From: Malaya genurostris
Taxonomy: Eukaryota > Arthropoda > Insecta > Diptera > Culicidae
NCBI RefSeq assembly: GCF_030247185.1
Contig: NC_080571.1
Coordinates: 163,342,352-163,406,351, forward strand
Direction of reading: 5' to 3'
Length of the DNA stretch: 64,000 bases
Under the pieces are notes generated by a model. The model was not told the DNA's origin, ran no database searches, and saw only the letters and a list, made by a program, of their open reading frames with translations. The translations under genes and the position numbers were made by a program. Of this stretch, positions 9,775 to 19,735 are shown piece by piece; position 1 is the stretch's first letter, and each line of letters opens with the position of its first letter.

Positions 9775-10730
9775 TTGTTGTTGTCGTGTTTGCTGTTGTT
9801 GGTGTAGTTGTTGTTTTTACTGCGTATACTGTAATTTTTATTATTTTGCTGTTTCCGCTTCCGATGTTTTCGTCTGAGGTTTGCTTTTTCTGCTTGTTTT
9901 TCTTGCAGTCGTCGAGTGCGCTGTTTTTTGTCATACTCGCTCCAGTCGCATTTCCATATTTTTTTGCTGCCGATGAAGCGCCAGCCTGACGTGACTTTCG
10001 AGTCAGCTTTTTCTTCCGAAGGTTTAGCATACTGGGCACTGATTCCCATTTCTTCAGCAATACATGGATGAGCTTGAGGGACTTGCTCTTTCTTCATTAT
10101 TGCTTCATTGCACAGTGCTTTGATGTCGTCCAAAAATTCTTTCGATGATAAGCTGCATGGTGGGTCGATACTTTTTATTTCATTAATATTTGTTTGCACG
10201 CCGTCAATTTTGTTTTCGAAAAAAGCAAACACTTTTTCAAGGTTTACTTCTGTCTTAGTGGACAGTTGCTTGTTGGCGGTTTTTATGTCAGCTAAAAAAG
10301 TTTCGTCGCGGTCATTCAAAAGTGATGAAATGCGATTTATGACTTTACTGGCCGCGTTGCATGTATTAATGTTTACATTTTTTATGTCCGTTTCTAGCTT
10401 CAGCAAAAGAGATTCCATGCTGTCGAGAGCGTCATGTGATACTTTCATGCTTTTTATTTGTGCGAATAAAGCATGATTTGCTTCAATTTGGGCACGGACT
10501 GTTTGGTTCAATTCCTGCTGTTGATGAATAAGTTTTTTCATTTGCAGTTCTTCGGAAAATTCCTGCTGACAGTCAATACAGAGAGGTACCATGAAGGTCC
10601 TTAATAATTCTTCGTGGTTTCTCTGTGTTCCCACGCAGGCTGCATGAAATTTTCGATTGCACTTTCCGTGACACTTCCAGAGATAGCGATTGTCGTAGAC
10701 AGTACAATTACTAATTCCGCACTTCTCCAT
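8937..10730 (-). CDS. ORF1 protein with PHD-like finger and Asn-rich tract (element A2)
   Basis: This 597-residue protein starts at an ATG at 10,730. Residues 1-57 hold a PHD-like zinc finger (CGISNC, CHGKC, HAAC, CIDC). A heptad-rich region likely to form coiled coil follows at about 60-200. Residues about 255-310 are rich in Lys and Arg, and about 310-390 are an Asn/Ser-rich low-complexity tract encoded by (AAC)n repeats. The C-terminus is charged. ORF1 proteins of LINEs bind element RNA, and PHD-type fingers are known in CR1-like ORF1s. The frame is unbroken. It ends at TAA (8939-8937), where the ORF2 frame overlaps it in the -1 register. Confidence 0.85.
9688..9790 (+). repeat. (TTG)n/(CTG)n microsatellite coding for the Asn/Ser tract
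   Basis: Runs of GTTGTTGTT interrupted by GCTGCTGCT on the plus strand read as Asn and Ser codons in ORF1 on the minus strand. The repeat stays in frame, consistent with tolerance of a variable Asn-rich linker in the protein. Confidence 0.85.
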
Positions 10731-10890
10731 GTTTACGCGACGGTATGTAAAAAAATGATTACTATTTAAAAAAGAGTGCCTACTTGCACGTTTGCGTCGA
10801 AATAAAAAAGTTTAAATATACGCGCGCGATATACTGCGACACGAGTCCCGTGAACACGTCCGTTCGGTTGGACGGATGGACAAAGAAAAA
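10731..10890 (-). other. 5' UTR and internal promoter region of element A2
   Basis: About 160 bases precede ORF1. LINEs of this type carry their promoter downstream of the transcription start. I see CpG-rich sequence (ACGCGCGCGATATAC) but no motif that fixes the start. Confidence 0.45.
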
Positions 10891-11662
10891 ACTTTCAGTA
10901 GGAAAAAAGAAACCCATTATGTAGACATATTTTTAGGAAATCAAATAGTAGAAAAAAGAAAAATTGTACGAGATTTAGGTGTAATCATGGACTCCAAACT
11001 AACATTATAACACAATAATCAATAAAGCAAACAGTATGCTGGGCTTTATCAATATTTTTCGCTTCAGTCATAATTTCCATGACCCATATACTATAAAATT
11101 GCTATATAGTACATATGTCAGACCCATTTTGGAAAATTGCAGCCTAGTATGGAATCCATATAACATTATTCACGAAGAACGCATTGAGTCGATACAAAAA
11201 CAATTTCTTTTATATGCACTTCGTAAATTAAACTGGACAGCATTTCCTCTACCATCATATGACGCACGCTGCTTGCTCATCAGTATAAAAACACTTAAAG
11301 AACGCCGTGACTTTGCAATGCTTTATTTTATCAGCGACATTATTTCTCAACGCATTCAATCAGCTCCATTATTATCGCAATTAAATTTTTATATTCCTAG
11401 CCGTCAACTACGTTCCAAGAAATAATTTTTAGAAAAAAATGCTAGAACAAATTATGCAAAATACAGTCCAGTCAATCGAATAATGCGCCATTACAATAAA
11501 TACTGCGAACATCTTGACCTCACTATGTCAAAAATTCAAATAAAATTTCAGCTTTGTCGTAGAAATAATGCATAGTATGTAAGTGAACATTGTAAACAAT
11601 TTATATGTAGTTTACATTTGCTTGACGAAATAAATAAATAAATAAATAAATAAATAAATATA
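10891..11662 (+). pseudogene. CR1/jockey-like LINE copy A1, right part of ORF2 and 3' tail
   Basis: This piece resumes exactly where A1 broke off at 5866. It reads KIVRDLGVIMDSKL (about 10,965), then SHNFHDPYTIKLLYSTYVRP (about 11,068-11,127), RPILENCSLVWNPYNIIH and LLISIKTLKERRDFAMLYF, all matching the C-terminal part of A2 ORF2. After the stop the 3' UTR (CATTGTAAACAATTTATATG) matches the 3' UTR of A2. It ends in (AAAT)n at about 11,630-11,662. Together with 4516-5866 it forms one 5'-truncated LINE of about 2.1 kb split by A2. Confidence 0.88.
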
Positions 11663-12859
11663 GAGCATTTGTAATAGGCATTTTAAATAGGCTAGTCAGG
11701 CAAATAGAACTAGTGGAATAATTGTGGATATAGGGTAACAGCAGGCAGGTCAATTATCGTTTAAGGTATTACACAGTCTACATTGTTACATTAACAGAGC
11801 AAATAAGTTAGTACATTGAAATCAGATTAAAGTTTGTTGAAAGCGTAGTCTTTCAAGGCGGGCGGTATGTTGGTGCAATTTTATAAATGTACACGTGCGT
11901 AGATTTCCGATTTCCTATTCACTGAACGGATATCGCTTATTATATAGGAGTGGGAACTCAAAATATGGAAACTGAACCCGTGCAAACAATGGTCGCATTT
12001 ATTCGTGTAGGTAATACTCTATATTTGTGGTCAAAACTTGAATTAATAACGAACAAAGCATAATTTTCTCTGTTTACCATGCGGTTCTTTTAACTTCTTC
12101 TAACAGAGACGACAATTTCTTATACATAAGATCAGTATACATTTCGCACAGCATGACCGTCAATATTTAAACTGAGCCTCTTAACACAATTGAAATTAGT
12201 ATTGAACTGTTCTGCATTTTGTGCGGTTCGTTAACACCATATTACATGTGCTCATCAGCAAATGGGTCCCTGTAATTTTTATGCGCCGTTTGAGAGTCAA
12301 TGATTTTTGTAGGAGCTAAATTTTTGCAATAGAGGTTCTGAACGACTTCAATAATCAAGTGAATCAACTTCTTCGCACATTCATATCCGAATGTTCGAAG
12401 CGTATACACGCGTTTGTCACAATCGACAGCAACCGAAGGTGCCTATCACAGCAGAGTCTGTAGTATAGGTATTACATCGAAGTTATAAAAAGCTGCATCT
12501 CCGTAAGTGAGTTCTGCCTGTGCACCAATTCCGCATCGGCATTGTGTTATCCTCTTGCACCAATTTCACATCGGCATTGTGTTACATCAGCTATTGTGTT
12601 ATCCTCGGGTAGCAACGGGAAGTACCATATCTCCATTGTTTGCAACCTGTATCGCAGCAACCAAACAATCCTGAGTCAAGGTCACAACGAAGGAGCAACT
12701 CACCTAACAGATTGCCGTGTCATACTGTTAAGTATGTTTTTAAACTTTTCCTTGCTACTTTGATTATTTATATATTTCCTTTTTCACGATCTCTGCAGAA
12801 AAACAGCAGAAAAGCTACTGCACTGCCATCATAATCCTTATAAGCTATCTGTGTATCCA
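11663..12859. other. No gene recognised
   Basis: AT-rich sequence without convincing coding potential. The last 200 bases may be decayed ORF1 of the following I-clade copy, since the plus strand reads SVKERTKRSYAETLKRIAPS with a broken frame around 12,890-12,955. Confidence 0.5.
12522..12606 (+). repeat. Short tandem duplication, 35-bp unit
   Basis: GCACCAATTCCGCATCGGCA with its 15 following bases is repeated at 12,557 with two changes (GCACCAATTTCACATCGGCA), and ATTGTGTTATCCTC occurs once more downstream. Confidence 0.7.
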
Positions 12860-14877
12860 ACGTATATACAGCGTGCGGAAAAATTGAAGTGATCCGTGAA
12901 AGAACGCACTAAACGTTCCTACGCGGAAACTCTAAAAAGAATCGCTCCATCGAACCCTGAACCCTTCATACTCTGATGACCCCGGATAAAATCGCTTGAT
13001 ACACACTCGTAAGTATGTATTGTAAGTTTTGTATAAACGTTTCCTCAAGACCGGTAATTGAAGTTGTTGCTTGCCAACTAGAATTAAAGGTAAAGATCTA
13101 TGTAGAGCTTCCATCTACATTCCTCCCAAAGTCTGGGTAGGGCAACGGCTTGCAGACATCATAGAACTTCTTCCTGCGCCACGGCTGGTTTTAGGGTATT
13201 TTAACTCGCATGGTAAAGGATTGAGCTGCTTATATGATTATAACCGTTCATCGTTAATCCAAGATCTGTGTGACAACTTCAATATGACAATTCTAGACGT
13301 AAGAGAAATGACACGGAACCCTACACCACCAGCACACGCAAGTGCGTTGGATTCATCCATTTGCTCGAGCTCGCTACCGTTAGATTGCAAGTGGAAGGTA
13401 ATATGTGATCCTCACTTTACACTTTGCTGATCGGGGTTTCAATCACCAGCGGACTAGGGCCATCGGAGACAATCAATGTTTCTCACACGAAATATCAATT
13501 TTAAAAGCCACGCATCCTTGATATGTGAGAAGCTAGAAGTATCACAAGAACTCCTGGAAGAGTACAGGTTATTGGCTAACTTGATTTTCGACACCGCAAT
13601 TCAAGAACAAATCAAACGTATACTCTGCGGGTAAATATATATTCGTTCTCCCAGCCCATGGAGGGACTTAGAGTGCTCAGAGCTGAAAACAAAAATAGTT
13701 TCTGCTTTCATCTCTTTCAGATGTAACGAAGACCCAAATAGTTATCGGAAATATGCGGCGTTAGAATATAAAATGAAAAGTTTCATTAAAGCTAAGAAAG
13801 CGATAACTGGCGGGAGTTTGTAGACGGATTATCAAGATAAACAGAAATGAGCACTCGTTGGAATACGGCCCGTCGCATGCGCAATCGAAATCACGCAAAC
13901 GAAAGTAAGGATTATTCATATGTTTTTATATTCGAATTTTCCATAAAAGTATGCCCAGACTTTGTTCCGCAACAGAAGATATTCCACGTCCCGTCGTCGA
14001 ACTCGTATGAAACACCGTTATCAATGGCGGAGTTCTCACTTGCCCTCTTTTCATGTCACGATAAATGTCCAGGGTTGGACAGAGTCAAATTCAACTTGTT
14101 GAAAAATATTGACTCTGCGAAAAGACGCTTGTGGAATTTATCCAACATGTTCTTTGAAGGTCGTCCTTCACACATTTCAGTTCCGTGACGGTTCAGTGAA
14201 AGTGCCTTCAGTGCGCCGTCAGTGTTCTTTTTTTATCGGAACCCTTCCGTTCCGTTTCCGTGCTGTTTCCGTTCCGGCACAGCCAATGCAATGACATACC
14301 GACTTCAATGAAAATAAAAAATATCGGTGACGACGAATTTGAGTTTGCCAGACGGACGATACACTGACGGCGAGCTGCACTGAAACGGCACGGTGCCCGA
14401 TAGGCGTGAATACAATTTGGTTTCCACTGGGGCAAAGGTACGAACGATGGTCTTGGGTTGTTCTCAATAGGAATTCATGAACATCTATGTTATCTATTAT
14501 CCAATAAACACATGCATGGTGCTTTGACGACATCACGATTTAACTACATGGATCTTCTTCAGCGCTCATACCTAAGCTTCCTTTTATATAATTTTTATGT
14601 GAACAACATCGATAGATATAAAACCCATTTTGCACGCTGAGCCAACTTGTCCACGACAGTGTTGGGTATATTAAAGGAACCAAAGCTGGCGACCTGCACG
14701 GGCTGTTACAAGATACTTCTGCCGACTTATACACATTGGCTCTTCAAATGGGTATCGAGCTCTCTACGGAGAAAACTGAGCTGGTTGTATTTTCAAGGAA
14801 GCAAGAAACAGCACAACAGCTTCAACTAAGGGGTGAAACTATAGCTCAGGACTTCTCATTCAAATATCTTATGGTCT
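12860..14877 (+). pseudogene. I-clade LINE copy 2, left part (EN and RT fragments)
   Basis: This is the same family as the copy at 1-3.9 kb. Endonuclease blocks are ASIYIPPKVWVGQ, LVLGYFNSHGKG and LDLCKWKV-like sequence (13,071-13,430). RT-linker sequence STRWNTARRMRNRN follows (13,847-13,895), then AEFSLALFSCHDKCPGLD (about 14,030). An inserted or replaced block lies at about 14,178-14,402. The RT resumes as FGFHWGKGTNDG (about 14,415) and ends in thumb sequence MGIELSTEKTELVVFSRKQ (about 14,750). It is interrupted at 14,877 by an LTR and resumes in the same frame at 41,555. Confidence 0.85.
14178..14402. repeat. Candidate MITE with imperfect inverted ends inside I copy 2
   Basis: The left end contains GTGCGCCGTCAGTG (about 14,211-14,224) and the right end contains CACTGACGGCG (about 14,362-14,373). 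TTCAGTG and CACTGAA elements are also mirrored, giving arms of roughly 40 bases with mismatches. The block replaces part of the RT relative to copy 1. A clear target duplication is not visible, and the host element also carries a deletion here, so the boundaries are approximate. Confidence 0.45.
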
Positions 14878-15112
14878 TGTGACGGAATTCTGAACCCACC
14901 ACGTTTTCAACGTTAAATCTTTAAATCGTTACATACCATCTCAACACAATGTCAATACATTGTAGACATTTTTGAAAAATATTTTGTATAGAAAGTAGCC
15001 TTACAATTCAGTGGTGCATCAGCAATTTAAGAATCATATGATTGATTTCCCGTCTTGCGCAAGAAGAACAAATAACTTCGATTGTTCTTTCTGTCGTATA
15101 AGCATGGGCTAT

Positions 15113-16261
15113 TTTTTTTTATTTAAAAGATATTTTATTCAGGCCTATTTGCGTACAAGCTTTACGTGGCCGATTTAGCAGAGTTTTCAGATAAAAAATT
15201 TTTTGTATTGGATCTCGTTGTCACCCTTTTTCTAGGGGGAGAGGAGCTTCCATTTTCCTCCTGCGAGGATTGATGGGCTGTTTGTTCGTGATTCGTCTCG
15301 TCATTCATTGCCGTGGTATTGTTGTTGGTTTCGTTGCTAGTTGCTGTAGATGCGCCTTGTTGTACATTGTTTGAAGTTGCTGGTTGGTTAGATGGTAAGC
15401 TGTTAATTGCAGCTGGTATACTTTGTTCTATAGGGGATACGTTGGATGGTTTCGTTAAAGGGGATGCTTCACTGTTGTTGGTGACTGTCACAGGTGTACT
15501 GGGGTTGCTCGGGGTTGGTGTGAAGGGAGCACCGTTGTCCTTTGGTATAGTTGTCTCCTTGTCCGGTTTATCACATGGCTTTCCGTAGTGAACAGCTTTT
15601 TGGCAATATTGACATGTGGCCAGGTAACAAGTGATTTGCACGGTATTCTTGTATCCTGATCGAATGTCACATAAGAAGGTATAGGCCTCCTCAAGCGCAT
15701 GCTTAACAAACGTACGCCATTTAGAATACCGGGGAAAAAATTCTTCCACTTTTCTTTTTCGATAGAGAGAATCTCTTCGTATTGGGACATAGTTGCGCGA
15801 ATATAAGGATCGATGACGCTTGAGGGAAGATCATGCACACGCACTTCTATAGCACTATCTTCCATATATACTGGTATGTTGTACTTAATATTTTCATATT
15901 CCACATAGTGCACATTATTATTGTCTTTAGCGACTTGAATTGCATCCAACACTTTATAGAACTGGATATAAACAACATTATACGTCTTATTGCATTGAAG
16001 TAAATGCACACGTTTAATGTCAAGATGCATTTGCTCCTTAAGCAAACCTTCAAGTTCTCGTATCGAAGGTCGAATTTTTCACTGTCTGAAGTAAACAATA
16101 ATTGTATTCTTTCGTACCGGCGGTAGCTTTTGTTCGTTTGGTTCACTCATTTCGAGATCGTTCTATTGTTCACTACACAATACTGTACTTGGTTGCTTCT
16201 GTCCCGAACGTAAGCGGTTTTGGTTTGTCGACTGACTTGGATGAGATGTGAAACCGAACTG
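15113..16261 (-). mobile_element. ORF1-only retroposon (half-LINE-like) with 12-bp TSD
   Basis: The inserted block is flanked by AGCATGGGCTAT (15,101-15,112) and AGCATTGGCTAT (16,262-16,273), a 12-bp target duplication with one mismatch. On the minus strand it begins TCAGTTCGGTTTCACATC, whose TCAGTT is a good insect initiator. It contains one gag-like ORF and ends with AATAAA about 15 bases before an A-run (15,113-15,135). No endonuclease or RT is present. It therefore looks like a full-length transcript carrying only ORF1 that was copied into the LTR by a LINE machinery. Confidence 0.75.
15162..16150 (-). pseudogene. Gag-like ORF1 protein with CCHC knuckle, one stop and one frameshift
   Basis: Translation starts at ATG 16,150 (MSEPNEQKLPPVRKNTIIVY). 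An in-frame TGA follows after about 24 codons. The frame then continues with MHLDIKRVHLLQCNKTYNVV (about 16,030-15,970) and a well-conserved block AIEVRVHDLPSSVIDPYIRA. A single frameshift near 15,640 leads into a zinc knuckle CQYCQKAVHYGKPC (C-x2-C-x4-H-x4-C) and a long Ser/Thr/Asn/Pro-rich tail with a basic patch near the end (SPPRKRVTTRSNTK). The layout matches nucleic-acid-binding ORF1 proteins of insect retrotransposons. The exact parent family is not identified. Confidence 0.7.
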
Positions 16262-16427
16262 AGCATTGGCTATATTTAATAAATACTTAGCCTTCTCCAA
16301 ATGTCTCCGAATAATTTTAACTTTTCCAATGTCTCAAGACTTCTCGAAACCCTCTCACACTATAATAATTATTGAATTCAACAAAACTAAAAAATTTAGA
16401 ATATATGTGGTTAATTCGTAACCAATA

Positions 16428-16588
16428 CACTGAAGTCTCTTTTTTATGCGAGTTTACGTACCGCATAACTCTGAAAATTCGCATAAAAAAACCGCATAAT
16501 TATGAAAATTCGCATAAATAAAACCGCACAACTCTGATACTTCGCATAAAAAAGTCGCATAAAAAATCGCATAAAAAAGACCTTAGTG
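16428..16588. mobile_element. 161-bp MITE with TA target duplication
   Basis: The element is bounded by CACTGAAGTCTCTTTTTTAT on the left and its near inverse (CACTAAGGTCTTTTTTATGC on the other strand) on the right, flanked by TA on both sides. The related LTR end at 41,518 has the uninterrupted sequence AACCAATACTAGAACC, which is the empty site. The interior is made of CGCATAA/TTATGCG units. TA duplications point to a Tc1/mariner-type transposase as the mobiliser. Confidence 0.85.
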
Positions 16589-16629
16589 TACTCGAACCGT
16601 AAAGTTTAAAATCCGAAAGCTATGTCACA

Positions 16630-16648
16630 TGGCGACGCGTAGCAGCGG
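16630..16648 (+). other. Primer-binding site next to the 5' LTR
   Basis: TGGCGACGCGTAGCAGCGG follows the LTR end directly. The second LTR of this family at 51,080 is followed by TGGCATACCGTGACAGTGG. The TGG start is the standard complement of a tRNA CCA end. I cannot assign the tRNA. Confidence 0.6.
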
Positions 16649-17150
16649 TTCAACGGAAAAAATTAAACATAGTTAAGGGACTTAGAACGATAGCTTAGCA
16701 CAAAAGTTAATAGACCTATTTCAGATCAAAACGAAAAATTATTTAAGGAAGAAACGAATACAGTGAGATATTTTCGGAAAATCGCTAAGGATGTGCAGTT
16801 ATTGTTATATGTAACCAAACTGATTAGTGCGGATAAGTTCTCGTTCACTAAAGAAAAATTTTCGGAAAATCGATAAGCATGTGTAGTGCGGATTAGTTCT
16901 TGTTCACTGTTTGCCAAAACTAGAGAAAGATTTTTGAAAATCATCAATCATGTGCAACTAATGTGATACAAACTTTAAGCAAACTGAAATGTGCGGTTTA
17001 GTTCTCGTTCTCTGTCTGCGTGAACTAAAGAAAGAAAACCGCCAAGTTCAAAAAATTTTTTCTCAAACGAATATTAAGAGAAAGTACATTTTAAGCAAAA
17101 AGTGAACTACATGAAAAATTGTGCGCCTACTAAGAGATGTTAAATTGGAC
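16649..17150 (+). other. Leader of the LTR element with degenerate tandem repeats
   Basis: Repeats of TTTTCGGAAAATCG and TGCGG(A/T)TTAGTTCTCGTTC with spacing near 80-110 bases (16,760-17,030) fill the region after the primer-binding site. No ORF is open. The corresponding leader at 51,081-51,480 also contains tandem repeats of a different sequence. Confidence 0.5.
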
Positions 17151-18111
17151 TGAAATCGTCATCGCTGCAGCAATACCGATATACATAATAGGATGAAAAA
17201 AATGTAAACAGAACGACCGGCAGAACGAGCAGCCAAAAGAGTGACTGCGACCATCTGAATAAAAGATAAGTACGAACGATACGAACTGTTCAGCCGATCT
17301 GTTAGTATCGATAAAAGTAAAACAATTTGTGTTAAATACCTGTATGAAAGATTTTTTTCCCTCAATACATTTATTTCATGGGTAATATACAAAAGTTTTT
17401 CTTCGCCGTGGCATCCACAATACTTTAAACCTAATACATTTCGAATATCATATTAGTATGTTGGTATTCATTAGTTAATCTAAACAATGTTTTTATCAAG
17501 CGAGTTCCTATTATAAATTACAATAAATAAAATACATTTATTTTGTACATGATCTTATAACTATTTCAGGTTTGTTTGTATCAGCTCATCACTTTTATTC
17601 AATATCATACCCAAGTAGCATGTTAAGTTGTTGTCCTGTATTTTTCTACTGATTGTGCAATATATCAAGTTAGTTTCTATCACTATTCTAGTAACAGTTG
17701 TGTTATGGAAAAAGTGCAATTTTCTGTTTTGTGCAACATATCTTTAAGTTTTTTCGTTATTACGAACATTTCTTCACAACGATTGTGCAACTGATGCAAA
17801 ACTCATGCGTCGATCCAATCACAGAGGCAGTAATAAAATCAGCGAAAAAACAAGTGTGAAACTCATGGAATCTACTACGTAATGCAAACAAGAAATGGAA
17901 TGACGAAAACATAACAAACATCATTTCTAATAAATAAGTTTCACATTTGATTTTCAATTCAACTGCTCTCAACACAAACATTGATCTTGTAAAATAATCT
18001 GCACACGAAAAATGATAATGCACATATTGTAGCATTAATCTTTTGTGTTTTTGTAAATGAAAAATCGACAACGAACTGTATTTTTATGTTGAAACATGTA
18101 TTCGTACGCTA
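17151..18111. other. No gene recognised
   Basis: AT-rich sequence with short ORFs only. I see no domain, no terminal repeat and no tRNA-like motif. Confidence 0.5.
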
Positions 18112-18122
18112 GAAATTTTCAA

Positions 18123-18326
18123 AGCAAAGTCTTGGCATTACATTCCTTTGGTGGAATTTGGCCTTTCTGTTTCAACAGACTTCGCAGCCGATTCTTAGTG
18201 TACAGAATCATTGCATGGCTAATACTATGGATCCTACTGACACTAAGAATCCTTCCAGGTCGGGGCTCGAACATACGACAACTGGCTTGTAAGACCAGTG
18301 TCCTATGCATTGAACCGCCAACCCGG
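18123..18326 (-). mobile_element. tRNA-derived SINE, copy 1, with 11-bp TSD
   Basis: On the minus strand the element starts CCCGGGTTGGCGGTTCAATG, carries a B-box-like TGTTCGAGCCCC and ends with CCAAGACTTTGC. It is flanked by perfect GAAATTTTCAA duplications at 18,112-18,122 and 18,327-18,337. Two further copies lie at 52,010-52,153 and 54,337-54,550. Pol III promoter boxes plus a LINE-type duplication define it as a SINE. I recall this family from mosquito genomes but cannot name it with certainty. Confidence 0.85.
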
Positions 18327-18486
18327 GAAATTTTCAAGCGCCTTTAAATTAACTTGTTTTGATGATTTCTTTTTCAGATTTCTTTTTTTTTCTGGCAACA
18401 CTGTTGACTTTAATAGTTGCTGCTTTCTGTAGCTACATTTGGAACCAAATTAAAAGTGTTTATTTAAAGTTTTCAAACGTCAACTT

Positions 18487-18646
18487 CAGGCGCGTATACA
18501 GGGGGGGGGGGTTTTAGGGGTTCAAACCCCCCCCCGAAACAAAAAATTTTAACCCATGGGAACCATTGTGATATAAATTGTACATGTGTTGATTTATCAC
18601 CATGTTCTAAAACCCCCCCCGAAAATTTTCTCTGGCTACGCGCCTG
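18487..18646. mobile_element. 160-bp hAT-type MITE with 8-bp TSD
   Basis: The ends are CAGGCGCGTATACAGGGGGG and CTCTGGCTACGCGCCTG, inverted and nearly identical over the first ten bases. Perfect 8-bp duplications GTCAACTT flank it (18,479-18,486 and 18,647-18,654). An 8-bp duplication with CAG-type ends is diagnostic for hAT elements. The interior has inverted C and G runs (18,501-18,535 and 18,608-18,620) and no coding capacity. Confidence 0.85.
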
Positions 18647-18654
18647 GTCAACTT

Positions 18655-19735
18655 ATATTTAACTTGTTATTAAGTGTATTTTTGTTCAGAGCTAGTTGTA
18701 GGATTGTGAATTTGGTGGCTGATTATCGGTGTGCTGGGCGAATTTGGTTCTGTGGATTTTGTTCTCGGAATCATTTTCGATTGACCATTTTGTGATCGGA
18801 GGAGTGGTAGTGCCCCTATTCGGATTACTCTAATCAGCCGTTGTGTTCGTTTCCCTCCTGTCTGGTGGCGCCGCAATTGATGCGCCTAGTGTCGATCGTG
18901 TAGTGGTGTGCGGAATTAGTGATTCGGTATATCGATCCGTACGCTGCCGGTGCTAGTACATTGTGTTTTTTTTCTGGTGTACCAACGCTCAACACACACT
19001 GCGTGCCTGGGACTCACTTCGCTAACGCTGTCTACCAACAGTAATAGTGATAGCTTGAGTTCTACTGGGTGGCAGTGGTTGGGATTGTGCCGGTGCAGTG
19101 GTTCTGCTTCTTCGGCAACGACACTCGTAGCATCTTTGTACAGAAGGTTCTCGCTGGGCGCGTGCTGCTAACAGGCAGTAGGCGTGTTAGTGCGTACTTT
19201 TATACGAGTGAGGCTTGGTAGAGGTAAATTTAGTGGGCCGATATACTGGTAACTGTCTTGCCGGTTCACGTTTTTTTGATCGACAGGTTCAGCGCGATTC
19301 TTTTGCGGTGTTATGGGTGGTTGGGCGCACCTCTGGCTGTGCAATTGATCAAGGTAGGTGTGCTCCATTATTCTTGTCGACAATTTGGCCAGTGCCGGTT
19401 GCCGTGCTTTGGTCATTGGTTTGCAGTTCGGCGATTTTCTCTAACAATAAATATTAGTTTTATTAGTTGGTTTTTCCCCTCCTGGTTTTTTTACCATATT
19501 GGTGTGCATTTCATTCAGTTTTTTTTTATTGTTGTAATCAAATATATCGTCATCTGTGTTTATTGTGTGCTTGCGTCTAGATTGCTGATCATTGTAATGG
19601 ATCAGGATGGTATGGCTGATGAAATGTCCTGTGGAATTTGTCATCAGCCTGAGACCGACAAGAATGATCTTTCGACATGTTTGTACTGTTTTACTGTACT
19701 GTACTGTACTGTACTGTTGTACGTTTTTTGGAAAC
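18655..19735 (+). pseudogene. Leader and truncated 5' gag with zinc-finger start, possible Pao/BEL
   Basis: About 940 bases without an ORF lead to an ATG at 19,597 that reads MDQDGMADEMSCGICHQPET and then a second C-x2-C (CLYC). A RING/PHD-like finger at the start of gag occurs in Pao/BEL elements, so this could be a leader plus gag start. The frame ends in an (ACTGT)n stretch (19,685-19,720), and then the sequence switches to a minus-strand Ty3/gypsy pol. The family call is a guess; truncation is clear. Confidence 0.35.

Larger units (their letters stand above)
5867..10890 (-). mobile_element. Full-length CR1/jockey-like LINE (A2), both ORFs open
   Basis: The minus strand carries a 5' UTR (10,890-10,731), ORF1 with a PHD-like finger, ORF2 with endonuclease and RT but no RNase H, a short 3' UTR and an (AAAT)n-type tail (5867-5900 as TTTATTT on the plus strand). 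It lies inside A1, an older copy of its own family in the opposite direction. I see no target-site duplication: A1 ends at CTCAATA and resumes at ACTTTCAG, with at most a few ambiguous A residues. A2 has no stop in either ORF, while A1 is full of them, so A2 is much younger. The exact clade (CR1, jockey or a neighbour) is uncertain without a tree. Confidence 0.88.
14878..16629 (+). repeat. 5' LTR of a Ty3/gypsy-type element, split by two insertions
   Basis: The LTR starts TGTGACGGAATTC and ends CTATGTCACA, directly followed by a TGG primer-binding motif. A related LTR at 46,199-51,080 has the same start (TGTGACGGAATT) and ends CGTCACA, giving TGTGACG/CGTCACA inverted ends. The left flank carries the 4-bp duplication GTCT (14,874-14,877), which recurs right after the 3' LTR end at 41,555. 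Removing the retroposon (15,113-16,261) and the MITE (16,428-16,588) leaves about 430 bp, a plausible LTR length. Confidence 0.8.

Noticed and set aside
9639..9989. Plus-strand Val/Ala-rich ORF that looks like a membrane protein
   Set aside because: It is the antisense of the Asn tract in ORF1 of A2; the minus-strand ORF is intact and has a zinc finger.
16440..16580. CGCATAA repeats as a possible CRISPR-like array
   Set aside because: The units are short, irregular and lie inside a MITE with inverted ends in a eukaryotic context.
18119..18337. 72-codon minus ORF across the SINE
   Set aside because: It is entirely inside SINE copy 1, including its tRNA-like part.
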